A DNA stretch of 64,000 nt, taken from Flavobacterium filum DSM 17961 (lineage in GTDB: Bacteria; Bacteroidota; Bacteroidia; Flavobacteriales; Flavobacteriaceae). The notes beneath the pieces were generated by a model. The model did no database searches and had not been told where the DNA came from. It was given only the letters and a program-made list of their open reading frames with translations. Shown here piece by piece: positions 1-8,265 of the stretch. A program made the translations under genes and the position numbers. Location of the stretch: contig NZ_AUDM01000011.1 in NCBI RefSeq assembly GCF_000425465.1, forward strand, positions 62,001-126,000, given 5' to 3'. Numbering within the stretch: position 1 is the first letter of the stretch; each line of letters opens with the position of its first letter.

Positions 1-391
1 CTTGGAAAAAATGTTCGATTTCTTTAAGTAAGTGTGGATTTACATCCGATAAGTCGTTTAATTTATTCCAAACGGGGTCGGAAACAGGCACACAAATTAC
101 TTTTTCATCCGGTCCTTTTTCGTCTGCCATGTGGAAAACACCGATTGGTTTTACTTCCATAACACAACCCGGAAATGTGGGTTCGGTTACCAAAACCAAT
201 ACATCAAGCGGGTCTCCATCTAAAGCTAATGTTTCCGGAATAAAACCATAATCGGCCGGATACATCATCGATGAGAAAATCATTCGATCATAACGGACTT
301 TTTTGAGTTTAAAATCGTATTCGTACTTATTTCTGCTTCCTTTAGGTATTTCAATCAATACATCAAAAGATTTTTGTTTTGCTGGACTCAT
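1..391 (-). CDS. ppa: inorganic pyrophosphatase, soluble family I (3' end outside the window)
   Basis: Hydrolyses pyrophosphate to two phosphates in the cytoplasm, pulling biosynthetic reactions forward. Reading from the ATG at 391 on the minus strand gives about 130 residues starting MSPAKQKSFDVLIEIPKG, then YEYD, YPADYGFIPET and the family signature DGDPLD followed by VLVLV; these aspartates bind the catalytic metals. The last codons run off the left edge (LLKEIEHFFQ). The family is about 175 residues in this phylum, so roughly the last quarter is missing only because of the window border. No operon partner is visible; the next gene to the right lies beyond a 130-base spacer. Confidence 0.95.
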   Translation of the reverse strand, partial: MSPAKQKSFDVLIEIPKGSRNKYEYDFKLKKVRYDRMIFSSMMYPADYGFIPETLALDGDPLDVLVLVTEPTFPGCVMEVKPIGVFHMADEKGPDEKVICVPVSDPVWNKLNDLSDVNPHLLKEIEHFFQ

Positions 392-527
392 AATTCTCTT
401 TATTAGGGATTGCAAATTTACGAGCAATAACAATCAACTCCTTAATTAAAATTAATTTTTATGAAAATCTTAATCTAGCATAAACTAAATTACAACAAAT
501 CAAAAAATAGCGATAAAAAATGAGAGA

Positions 528-643
528 TTAGAAATAAAACCCAAATGACCCGTTTACGGCAAAATTATTGGCTTCAGGTAGATTACGGTATTTACCTCGC
601 CAAGAAAAATCAATTCGGAAAACTTTAAAGATGTTATTTACTT
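528..643 (-). pseudogene. remnant of the 3' end of a DUF5686-type gene (second copy of the end of the 3614-6094 gene)
   Basis: Translated on the minus strand this stretch encodes about 37 residues ending SWRGKYRNLPEANNFAV then NGSFGFYF and a stop (TAA, 528-530). The C-terminus of the intact DUF5686 protein at 3614 reads SWRGNYRNLPDANKFAI then KGSFGFYF. Over 37 codons I count 30 identical residues. Upstream of about 643 the match ends abruptly and unrelated sequence (end of an HTH gene) begins. There is no start codon or 5' part, so it is a gene fragment. The two copies are in the same orientation and bracket 644-3613. The DNA has diverged, so this is either an old duplication or the end of a paralogue/foreign homologue. 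Confidence 0.85.
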
Positions 644-652
644 TATTTATTT

Positions 653-901
653 TTAAATTAATTCATTATATTCTTTTTCAACTAATAAGAAGAAATCACT
701 CAATTGAATTGAAAAATACTCACATATTTTGGATAATGTTGACACCGTTATATTTTGTTTACCTTGTTCTATTCTAGCTAAATGTATACCAGTATCAAAA
801 TAAAACATTTCTAATGTTATATTTTTTGATTTTCTAATTTGCTGAATACAAATTACTATGCTTTTTAGCAATACAGTATTTTTAACCTGCTTTGGCATCA
901 T
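653..901 (-). CDS. small XRE-family helix-turn-helix regulator
   Basis: About 82 residues from the ATG at 901; a TTG eight codons further upstream is a less likely start. Residues from about 25 on (IRKSKNITLEMFYFDTGIH, ARIEQGKQNITVSTLSKICE) show the layout of a Cro/CI-type HTH: a recognition segment followed by the usual IExGKxNxTVSTLxKIxxxF pattern. It should bind DNA as a dimer; the target is unknown. It lies in the small accessory patch between the DUF5686 remnant and two T9SS cargo genes and is divergent from the cargo gene at 1000. It could control that gene, whose promoter is at 941-973, but this is inference. There is no extra domain, so it may also be a lone antitoxin-like protein. 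Confidence 0.7.
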   Translation of the reverse strand: MMPKQVKNTVLLKSIVICIQQIRKSKNITLEMFYFDTGIHLARIEQGKQNITVSTLSKICEYFSIQLSDFFLLVEKEYNELI

Positions 902-940
902 GCTAAGTTGAAAATACCTTTTCAAAAAAATAATTACATT

Positions 941-973
941 TTTGTCATTTTATTAATTTATTTTATATTTTTG
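941..973 (+). promoter_or_regulatory. Bacteroidota-type promoter for the T9SS cargo gene at 1000
   Basis: TTTG at 941-944 and TATTTTTG at 966-973, separated by 21 bases, fit the Bacteroidota sigma-A consensus (TTTG, 19-21 bases, TAnnTTTG). Transcription would start near 980, about 20 bases before the ATG. Confidence 0.6.
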
Positions 974-999
974 GTAAACATTAATAAACTCATTATCAG

Positions 1000-2607
1000 A
1001 TGAAAAAAATCTACCTTTTAACAACATTATTTTTTTTACTTTTTTTCAAAAATTATGCTCAAAAAACTGAAAATCCTATAAATAATGAAAAAGTATCTTC
1101 AACAAGTTCCAAATCAATACAAAATCTCTCTTGTGTTGTAAATGGAATCAATATTACTACAACAGGCACTCAATTGGGAACATATAATACTCCTACTGTA
1201 GATAATAGTTGTCCTGTAAATGTTTCAACAACCACAGGTGTAATTGGCACAGGCACCTCTAACACTGGATGGATAAGATATACTTTCAGCTCACCTGTTT
1301 CGAGTGTTACTATTGGATACAGTTCTGTAAATAGTCATGATTCTGGATTAATATCAATAAATAATCCTAGTGGTGTTTTCCTTTCTAATCCTTGTGGTGT
1401 TTATATCACTGGGAATAATGTTATTACAGGTAACAATTTTGGTGATGAAACTTTATATGGTGATATAAACATAAGAGTATCGGCTGCAACTTTAGGTGCT
1501 ACTTTTACTCAAATTACCTTAACAAATATTAGTGGGTTAATTGGTAGTGGATGGGCAAGTGCAAATGCATGCAATTTTATAATTCATCCAACACAACCCA
1601 CATCTTTTTCTAATTGTCTTAAAATATATTTAGATAGTTTTTGTTATAATGCTACACAATCTCAAACTACTGCCCATTCTGTTTTTAACGGAACAATAAT
1701 TGATGAGTCCTGCTTTGGAATGCCATGTTTGATTAATGGTTTACCATGTTCGTCGTCTAATGTTATTCTAGAGTTAGAAGAACCATTACCTTTTGGTTGT
1801 ATTTTAAACCCTAATGGAACTGTAACTTTTCCACCTGGAACAATGCCTTTTTATCACGAGTTTAATTATAGACTCCGATCCATAGCCAATGGAGCCGCAT
1901 CTATTTATTACAGGGCTAGCATAAGAATACATAAAAAAGTTTTGCCAGCAAGTCCAACTATTTATATTGATGCTGATGGCCCTATAAATGGGGTATATTC
2001 CAACGGAAGTGTAAACATATTAAATGGAGCTGCAACCAGTCAAATCAATACCTCCACAACAGGCGTATGCGGTTACATTCCATCAGTAATTGGGCAACCT
2101 AATGTTTCTAACACGGTTAGTATAATTGAAACAACAACACCTCAAAATCCTTATTACAGGATTAATACAGGAACAGGTGCAATTGTTTTTAGACCACCTT
2201 ATAATGCTAGTAACCCTCCTCCTGTTCCAACTCTTCCGGAGAAAAATTATTATCTTACTTATCAAATGTGTATTAATAATACAGGTGCGGTTTCTTTTTG
2301 TGAAAATGGTCAAGTAACTATACATCATTATTATGACAATTTTAAACAAGGTAATAAAATTGACACGAAAAACATCTCTATATATCCAAATCCTTCCTTA
2401 GATGGAAATTTTACTGTATCTTTGGAAGACAACAAAACCTCTTTTGATCTTGAGGTATATGATATGCTTGGACAATTAATTTATTTTAAAGAAAAAAATC
2501 ATTCAAATGATATTTTGATTAATTTAACCACTTTTTCAAAAGGAATTTATCTTATAAAGATAAAGAGTGATGACGAAGTAATAAATAAAAATATCGTCAT
2601 AAAGTAA
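1000..2607 (+). CDS. secreted protein with C-terminal T9SS sorting domain
   Basis: 535 residues. A Sec signal peptide (MKKIYLLTTLFFLLFFKNYAQ) takes it to the periplasm. The last ~75 residues (IYPNPSLDGNFTVSLED ... VYDMLGQLI ... LTTFSKGIYLIKI ... VINKNIVIK) form a type A T9SS sorting domain, so the protein should cross the outer membrane through the type IX system. The middle 20-450 is rich in Ser, Thr, Asn and Gly with scattered cysteines; I do not recognise a catalytic domain, and a beta-rich adhesin or binding protein is plausible. It is followed after 32 bases by another T9SS cargo gene, probably co-transcribed. It lies in the accessory patch between the two DUF5686 3' ends. Confidence 0.85.
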   Translation: MKKIYLLTTLFFLLFFKNYAQKTENPINNEKVSSTSSKSIQNLSCVVNGINITTTGTQLGTYNTPTVDNSCPVNVSTTTGVIGTGTSNTGWIRYTFSSPVSSVTIGYSSVNSHDSGLISINNPSGVFLSNPCGVYITGNNVITGNNFGDETLYGDINIRVSAATLGATFTQITLTNISGLIGSGWASANACNFIIHPTQPTSFSNCLKIYLDSFCYNATQSQTTAHSVFNGTIIDESCFGMPCLINGLPCSSSNVILELEEPLPFGCILNPNGTVTFPPGTMPFYHEFNYRLRSIANGAASIYYRASIRIHKKVLPASPTIYIDADGPINGVYSNGSVNILNGAATSQINTSTTGVCGYIPSVIGQPNVSNTVSIIETTTPQNPYYRINTGTGAIVFRPPYNASNPPPVPTLPEKNYYLTYQMCINNTGAVSFCENGQVTIHHYYDNFKQGNKIDTKNISIYPNPSLDGNFTVSLEDNKTSFDLEVYDMLGQLIYFKEKNHSNDILINLTTFSKGIYLIKIKSDDEVINKNIVIK

Positions 2608-2639
2608 TTAATTGAATAGAACAAAATCACTATTATGAA

Positions 2640-3617
2640 ATGAAAAAAATATATTCACTTATATTTTTCATTATTTATTATGCTAATGGACAGATAATCA
2701 ATATTCCAGATCCAAACTTCAAAGCATTATTGTTACAAGCAGATGTTGATAACGATATTGCTGGATTTGTAAAAATTGACATTAACAACAATGGTGAAAT
2801 TGAACAAAGTGAGGCTTTGTCAGTATATTATTTTATTATTCAGCCTGGAAACATTTCAGATTTAACAGGCATAGAGTACTTTACAAATTTACAAGACATT
2901 TACTGTGCAGGCAATCCAATTACAACTTTAAATTTAAGCAACTTAACGCAATTAATTACGATTAGTTTTGGAGCCAATCAGTTAACAAATTTAAACTTAA
3001 CAGGTTTAACCAATTTAGAATTTATCCTTTGTGGTGGCAATCAACTTACTGAACTTGATGTTTCAACGCTTACAGCTTTAAAAATAGTGATTTGTGGACA
3101 AAATCTGTTTACCGAATTAGATTTTAGTAATAATCCGGTTTTTAGTCAGCTAAGAGCTGATGAATGTCCCAATTTAACTACCATAAAAATAAACAATAAT
3201 TATCCTCAAAATTTTACGCCAACACCTTATAATGGTTGCTGGAGTGGTAACCCAAACTTAGTGAATATCTGTGTGGATGCCAATGAGGTTACACCTATTC
3301 AAACTTTTCTTAATGATTGTAACATCATCCAACCCATAAATATTTATACGGATTGTGCGTTGAGCAATGATGATTTTGTGTCAAATACCCTTAGGTTAGC
3401 TCCTAATCCAACAGAAGGAAATATTTTCTTTGATAATAGTATAAATCCATTTAATATGGCCAGTGTTTATAACTATCTTGGGCAAGAAATTTTGAGAAAA
3501 AAACTAACCCCTATTTATAATGAACAACTAAATCTATCACTTTTTGATAAAGGTATTTATATTGTCAAATTCTCAAACGAAAAAGAAAATACTTTTGTTA
3601 AAGTAATTAAAAACTAA
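2640..3617 (+). CDS. leucine-rich-repeat protein with T9SS sorting domain
   Basis: 325 residues. The signal peptide MKKIYSLIFFIIYYANGQ is followed by IPDPNFKALLLQADVDND, a start common to LRR proteins of this phylum. An EF-hand-like stretch (DINNNGEIEQSEA) and about four LRRs follow (LTGIEYFTNLQDIYCAGNP, LTQLITISFGANQLTNLNL, LTNLEFILCGGNQLTELDV, TALKIVICGQNLFTELDF). The last ~70 residues (LAPNPTEGNIFFDN ... VYNYLGQEIL ... LFDKGIYIVKFSNE) are a T9SS sorting domain. It is likely surface-exposed and protein-binding; no enzyme motif is seen. Its stop (3615-3617) overlaps the stop of the convergent DUF5686 gene, exactly at the edge of the duplicated segment. An ATG six bases upstream runs into a stop at once, so 2640 is the start. 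Confidence 0.85.
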   Translation: MKKIYSLIFFIIYYANGQIINIPDPNFKALLLQADVDNDIAGFVKIDINNNGEIEQSEALSVYYFIIQPGNISDLTGIEYFTNLQDIYCAGNPITTLNLSNLTQLITISFGANQLTNLNLTGLTNLEFILCGGNQLTELDVSTLTALKIVICGQNLFTELDFSNNPVFSQLRADECPNLTTIKINNNYPQNFTPTPYNGCWSGNPNLVNICVDANEVTPIQTFLNDCNIIQPINIYTDCALSNDDFVSNTLRLAPNPTEGNIFFDNSINPFNMASVYNYLGQEILRKKLTPIYNEQLNLSLFDKGIYIVKFSNEKENTFVKVIKN

Positions 3618-6094
3618 AAATAAAACCCGAAAGAACCTTTGATTGCAAATTTATTAGCATCCGGTAAATTGCGATAATTTCCTCTCCATGAGCAATCAAT
3701 TCGGAAAACTTTGAAGATATTACCCACTCCTACACTATACTCCCAATACGGTTTTTCTGGAGCTAAATACGTTAATCCGGAAGCATTTAAAGCTCTGTTT
3801 GCATCTGATACGGTTCCAATTACGCCTTTAATCCCAACGATTTCTCTCAAATTCATTTTACGTAATCCCGGAACTCTCGATAAAATTCTTCCCAAAAAAT
3901 GATGCTCTAATTGTAAAGTTGCATATTCGTCGGTAACAAACTCATAAAAATTCAAATTATTAAACGTGTTTTCTATCAAAAAATAGGATTGGTTACCCGG
4001 AACCACGCTCATTAATCCAAGAGGTACTTCTCCAAAGGTTTTACCTGCTTCTGTAATTACATTTAATCGACCAAAACCACCTACTAAAATGGGTTGTTTA
4101 AAATAAAGTTGAATTTTTTGATAATCAAAATCGCTATCCATCACTCCTTTTAATCCTTGACTATAATTTACAAAAACTCTGGTAAAAGGGCTATCAACTG
4201 TACTTCTTTCAACACCGTATCCAATTGTTTTACGTTTTGGCGTATAATCAACAGACAAGGTTATTTCAGATTGTTTCACTTCACTTTCAACTCCGGTTGA
4301 GCTATCTGAAGAAAAATAATCCAAACTAAATCTATCCCAAGCCGGTTTCAATGTTCGATATGAAAAACCGGTTTCTAAAGTTAAATTTTTTACCGGCTCA
4401 ATATTTAAGGAAACAGTGCTCAAATTTATACTGGTTAAATTATTATTAGCACCCGCCATAAAAAGTCCGGAAGAAGCAAAACTTCGTCCTAAAACATTAT
4501 TGGTAGTAGTTAAACTAGCTCCTAACTGCTCAATATCTCTGCGGTTTCCTCCTTCTAAAATCAATCTGTTTTTTTTGTTAAGTAAAATTTTTCCGGAGAC
4601 TCCATATTTTACTTGGTCATCTTTAAAACCATAAGCGGTATAAAATTGTAAACGCCACGGATCATTTTGACCAAAATAGGTTCTCCCACCGGCTCGAAGT
4701 CTAATTCCTTCTACATCATTATATCCTACTGTTGAGAAAATAGGGCCGAAATCAAAGTTGCCTTTTTGAATATATCCACTTCCTAAAATAGCAACAAGAT
4801 TATACATCTGCTTGAATTTTTTTACGGTTTTCAGCGTATCAAGCATTTTATACACTCCCAATTCATCTTTGCTTAATTCTTCAAAACGATTTTCTGACCA
4901 ATATTCATCATTTTTACTGTAAACGGAATTATCAATAAAATTTACTTCCTCTTTATAAAACTCTTTTGGCTTTGGTTCATTGAACTTGTAATTTTTATAT
5001 AAGGTTGTTCTTTTTCCATACACCCCTTTTGATTCTTCCTTTTTATTAAAGGCAAAATCTGACATCATATGATCACGTTTGAGTAAGAATACAGAATCGT
5101 TGACAACTTCAAATTCTTGCTCAATATAAATTTCTTTAACCCAGTTGATGTTGGCACTTTTTGTAACTGCCAGATTTATATTTTTAACGGCAAAAGTGGT
5201 ATCGTTTACCCAAAAATCACCTTTAAAAGTTAATTCACCTTTTCTTCTAGGATAATATACAATATTGTAACACCATTTATTATCAATAAACATACTGTCG
5301 GTCAAAGCATAATTGTAAACATCAATTCCGGTTCGCGAAAGTGGACTCACAAAATCTTTATCAAAAAATTTCAAATAATTATTGTATATATCATAGTCGG
5401 CATATAAATCTTTGATGAATGCAATAATTTGCTGATTGGAACTAAAACCTGAATTTTTATTGGCTTTTAGAATTTCCTTTTCACGTTTAGAAGTATTATC
5501 GCCATATACTTCAGAAAGTGATTCATTAATAAAAATTGGCAAATATGTTTTTCCGGTAATTTTAGATGTATCCATTTGCTCAAATACAAATTCCATTCCT
5601 TTGAAAAGCTTACTCTTCATGGTGGCACTGTCAATTGTATTCAAATCAAATTCAACTTTTTCATACTTATTGTACTGATAATGTTGAAATTGCCTTAATC
5701 CATTTTGCTTTTTTCTCGCCCAAATTTTACGTAAAATATCGATAGCCGGATTATTTTTTTTAGGCATTTTTCCTGAAATCAAAACTACTTCGCGTAGTGT
5801 TTCTCCTTCTGAAAGGCTTATTTTTAAATTATAAGTAACCGCTTTTTCAAGTTTAATTTCTTGTGAAGTGTATCCAATAAAAGAAGCTATCAAAAACGCA
5901 TGTGATTTAGTAGATTCCAAATAAAAACGTCCATTTTCATTTGTAATTACTCCTTCAGTTGAGTTTTTAAAATATACATTTGCAAATGGAATGGGTTCAT
6001 TTTTCTCATCTACAACAACTCCACTTACTTTGGTTTGAGCAATTACAGTAAGCGAAAACAATAAAAATAAAATGTAAAGGCTTTTAATTTTCAT
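3614..6094 (-). CDS. DUF5686 / carboxypeptidase-regulatory-like outer membrane protein
   Basis: 826 residues from the ATG at 6094. An upstream in-frame start at 6124 lies inside the terminator stem of the preceding gene and would place ten polar residues before the signal peptide. MKIKSLYILFLLFSLTVIAQ is the signal peptide; residues ~22-105 (VSGVVVDEKNEPIPFANVYF ... GYTSQEIKL) form a CarboxypepD_reg-like beta-sandwich. The rest is the DUF5686 region, rich in alternating aromatic/polar strands and ending FGFYF, an outer-membrane beta-barrel signature with terminal Phe. Family members are widespread in Bacteroidota and their function is not established; transport or envelope maintenance is possible. 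A diverged copy of its last 37 codons lies at 528-643. Confidence 0.85.
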   Translation of the reverse strand: MKIKSLYILFLLFSLTVIAQTKVSGVVVDEKNEPIPFANVYFKNSTEGVITNENGRFYLESTKSHAFLIASFIGYTSQEIKLEKAVTYNLKISLSEGETLREVVLISGKMPKKNNPAIDILRKIWARKKQNGLRQFQHYQYNKYEKVEFDLNTIDSATMKSKLFKGMEFVFEQMDTSKITGKTYLPIFINESLSEVYGDNTSKREKEILKANKNSGFSSNQQIIAFIKDLYADYDIYNNYLKFFDKDFVSPLSRTGIDVYNYALTDSMFIDNKWCYNIVYYPRRKGELTFKGDFWVNDTTFAVKNINLAVTKSANINWVKEIYIEQEFEVVNDSVFLLKRDHMMSDFAFNKKEESKGVYGKRTTLYKNYKFNEPKPKEFYKEEVNFIDNSVYSKNDEYWSENRFEELSKDELGVYKMLDTLKTVKKFKQMYNLVAILGSGYIQKGNFDFGPIFSTVGYNDVEGIRLRAGGRTYFGQNDPWRLQFYTAYGFKDDQVKYGVSGKILLNKKNRLILEGGNRRDIEQLGASLTTTNNVLGRSFASSGLFMAGANNNLTSINLSTVSLNIEPVKNLTLETGFSYRTLKPAWDRFSLDYFSSDSSTGVESEVKQSEITLSVDYTPKRKTIGYGVERSTVDSPFTRVFVNYSQGLKGVMDSDFDYQKIQLYFKQPILVGGFGRLNVITEAGKTFGEVPLGLMSVVPGNQSYFLIENTFNNLNFYEFVTDEYATLQLEHHFLGRILSRVPGLRKMNLREIVGIKGVIGTVSDANRALNASGLTYLAPEKPYWEYSVGVGNIFKVFRIDCSWRGNYRNLPDANKFAIKGSFGFYF

Positions 6095-6105
6095 AGCATT
6101 AAGTG

Positions 6106-6143
6106 TAAAAAAAAACTTCATCAAAATTTAGGTTGATGAAGTT
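6106..6143 (-). terminator. rho-independent terminator of pdhB
   Basis: Arms AACTTCATCAA (6114-6124) and TTGATGAAGTT (6133-6143) pair perfectly over 11 bp with an 8-base loop. Read on the minus strand the stem is followed by a T run (complement of 6107-6113). It lies between the pdhB stop and the start of the DUF5686 gene. Confidence 0.85.
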
Positions 6144-6165
6144 CCAAATATAGTTTTTATTTTGA

Positions 6166-7143
6166 TTATTTATACATAACCTTTTTTACCGCTTTAACAA
6201 CATCTCCAGCATTTGGCAACCATTCTTTTAAAAGTGTTGGCGAATAAGGAGCCGGTGTATCGGCGGTTGTAATTCTTTGTACCGGAGCATCTAAATAATC
6301 AAAAGCTCTTTCTTGTACCATATATGTGATTTCAGAAGCCACACTAGCAAATGGCCAAGCTTCTTCTAAAACTACCAAACGATTTGTTTTTTTCACAGAA
6401 TTAATGATAGCATCATAATCCATTGGACGAACGGTTCTTAAATCGATGATTTCACACGAAATTCCTTCTTTAGCCAATTCATCGGCAGCTATAAAAGCTT
6501 CTTTGATGATTTTCCCAAAAGAAACAATCGTCACATCTGAACCAGCTCTTTTGATGTCTGCCACTCCAAGTGGAATGGTATATTCGCCTTCCGGAACTTC
6601 CATTTTGTCACCATACATTTGTTCAGATTCCATAAAAATTACAGGATCATTATCACGAATTGCAGATTTTAATAATCCTTTTGCATCATACGAATTCGAT
6701 GGAACCACCACTTTTAATCCAGGCGTATTGGCAAACCAATTTTCAAATGCTTGTGAATGTGTAGCGGCTAACTGACCGGCAGATGCAGTTGGTCCTCTAA
6801 AAACCATTGGCATAGGAAACTGTCCGGCTGACATTTGACGCATTTTTGCTGCATTATTAATAATTTGATCAATTCCAACCAAAGAGAAGTTAAACGTCAT
6901 GAATTCTACAATCGGACGACAACCGTTCATGGCAGAACCAACCGCAATTCCGGCAAAACCAAGCTCTGCAATTGGCGTATCGATTACTCTTTTCGGACCA
7001 AATTCATCTAACATTCCTTTTGATGCTTTGTAAGCACCGTTATATTCAGCTACTTCCTCACCCATTAAATAAACGCTTTCGTCACGACGCATTTCTTCAC
7101 TCATCGCTTCTGCAATAGCTTCTCTAAATTGAATTGTTCTCAT
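6166..7143 (-). CDS. pdhB: pyruvate dehydrogenase E1 component, beta subunit
   Basis: 325 residues, full length for the family. With the alpha subunit it forms the thiamine-diphosphate E1 enzyme that decarboxylates pyruvate and acetylates lipoyl-E2. Visible family blocks are TIQFREAIAEAMSEEM, MGEEVAEYNGAYKASKGM, DTPIAELGFAGIAVGSAM, GCRPIVEFMTFNFSLVGIDQ, FRGPTASAGQLAATHSQAFE and the transketolase C-domain block IDLRTVRPMDYDAIINSVKK. The alpha and E2 genes are not in the window, so pdhB stands alone here. A minus-strand promoter (7178-7212) precedes it and a strong terminator follows. Branched-chain 2-oxoacid dehydrogenase beta subunits are related, but the sequence is of the PDH type. Confidence 0.92.
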   Translation of the reverse strand: MRTIQFREAIAEAMSEEMRRDESVYLMGEEVAEYNGAYKASKGMLDEFGPKRVIDTPIAELGFAGIAVGSAMNGCRPIVEFMTFNFSLVGIDQIINNAAKMRQMSAGQFPMPMVFRGPTASAGQLAATHSQAFENWFANTPGLKVVVPSNSYDAKGLLKSAIRDNDPVIFMESEQMYGDKMEVPEGEYTIPLGVADIKRAGSDVTIVSFGKIIKEAFIAADELAKEGISCEIIDLRTVRPMDYDAIINSVKKTNRLVVLEEAWPFASVASEITYMVQERAFDYLDAPVQRITTADTPAPYSPTLLKEWLPNAGDVVKAVKKVMYK

Positions 7144-7177
7144 ATGGATATTATCTTAAATTCATTTTTACGAAAGG

Positions 7178-7212
7178 CAAAAATAAAAATTAAAAATCAC
7201 TTTACTGCAAAA
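7178..7212 (-). promoter_or_regulatory. promoter of pdhB
   Basis: On the minus strand TATTTTTG (complement of 7178-7185) follows TTTTG (complement of 7208-7212) after about 22 bases, matching the Bacteroidota consensus. It lies about 35 bases before the ATG. Confidence 0.5.
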
Positions 7213-7406
7213 TTTTACTTTAAAATAGTGGTCAATTTATTCCGCTGAAATTTTACATTCTTTTCATTTTTACTACTTGATTTTTTAAAAACATTAGTTA
7301 AAATTTTACGAAAACGATTTAGTTTTAAAAAAATATTATGCACGCATAGTAAAATTAGAAAAAATATTCGTAATTTCGTAACCGAAAAATAATTTAATTC
7401 TATTAT

Positions 7407-8153
7407 ATGAAAATATTAGTTTGCATCAGTCACGTGCCTGATACTACTTCAAAAATTAACTTTATTAATGGTGATTCAGAATTTGACACGAATGGTGTTC
7501 AGTTTGTAATCAATCCGAATGATGAGTTTGGTTTAACGCGTGCGGTTTGGTTTCAAGAACAACAAGGAGCAAATGTAACTGTTGTAAATGTGGGCGGACC
7601 TGATACAGAGCCAACTTTAAGAAAAGCATTAGCGATTGGAGCCAATGAAGCTATTCGTGTAAATGCTAATCCTATGGATGGTTTTTTTGTAGCCAAACAA
7701 TTAGCAGAAGTAATCAAACAAGGTCAATATGATTTAGTTATTTGCGGAAAAGAATCATTAGATTACAATGGCGGAATGGTTCCCGGAATGATTGCAGGAT
7801 TGTTAGGTTATAATTTCGTAAACTCTTGTATTGATGTAAAAGTTGATGGTAACTCTGCAACAGCAGTTAGAGAAATTGACGGTGGAAAAGAAACTACTTC
7901 TACTTCATTACCATTAGTAATTGGTGGACAAAAAGGGTTAGTAGAAGAAAAAGACTTACGTATTCCGAACATGAGAGGAATTATGACTGCCAGAACCAAA
8001 GCCTTAACTGTTTTGGAATCGGTTGGAGCAAACAACAATACTAAAGCGGTGAAATTTGAAAAACCGGCACCTAAATCTGCCGTAAAATTAGTTAGTGCCG
8101 ATAATTTAGATGAATTAGTAAATTTATTACACAACGAAGCGAAGGTTATTTAG
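7407..8153 (+). CDS. etfB: electron transfer flavoprotein, beta subunit
   Basis: 248 residues, usual length. The ETF heterodimer carries electrons from acyl-CoA dehydrogenases to the quinone pool via ETF dehydrogenase. Family blocks: MKILVCISHVPDT at the N-terminus, FVINPNDEFGLTRAV, VNVGGPDTEPTLRKALAIGA, LVICGKESLDYNGGMVPGM and VIGGQKGLVEEKDLRIPNMR, which contain the AMP-binding surface. It is followed by etfA after 112 bases of low-complexity spacer and is presumably co-transcribed. The upstream spacer of about 260 bases is shared with divergent pdhB; a weak -7 (TAATTTCG, 7371-7378) may drive it. Confidence 0.93.
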   Translation: MKILVCISHVPDTTSKINFINGDSEFDTNGVQFVINPNDEFGLTRAVWFQEQQGANVTVVNVGGPDTEPTLRKALAIGANEAIRVNANPMDGFFVAKQLAEVIKQGQYDLVICGKESLDYNGGMVPGMIAGLLGYNFVNSCIDVKVDGNSATAVREIDGGKETTSTSLPLVIGGQKGLVEEKDLRIPNMRGIMTARTKALTVLESVGANNNTKAVKFEKPAPKSAVKLVSADNLDELVNLLHNEAKVI

Positions 8154-8265
8154 TAAGGAGTTGGGAGTTTTTAGTTGGGAGTTAATAGATAGCAATTTAC
8201 CCTCTTTTAAACTTTTTAAACCTTTAAACTTTTAAACCTCTTTTAAACATTTAAACAAAAAAATT
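8154..8265 (+). repeat. low-complexity repeat spacer between etfB and etfA
   Basis: The spacer starts with two copies of a GTTGGGAGTT-like word (about 8159-8182), then several TTTAAAC(C)TTT units up to about 8254. Such short variable repeats are common between flavobacterial genes. It has no coding potential and no clear terminator, so etfA is probably read from the etfB promoter. Confidence 0.6.

Noticed and set aside
2083..2349. Frames inside the T9SS cargo gene on either strand
   Set aside because: Shadows of the 1000-2607 gene, whose signal peptide and sorting domain make it the real one.
6094..6124. Upstream start codons for the DUF5686 gene
   Set aside because: They lie in the pdhB terminator stem and would put polar residues in front of a good signal peptide.
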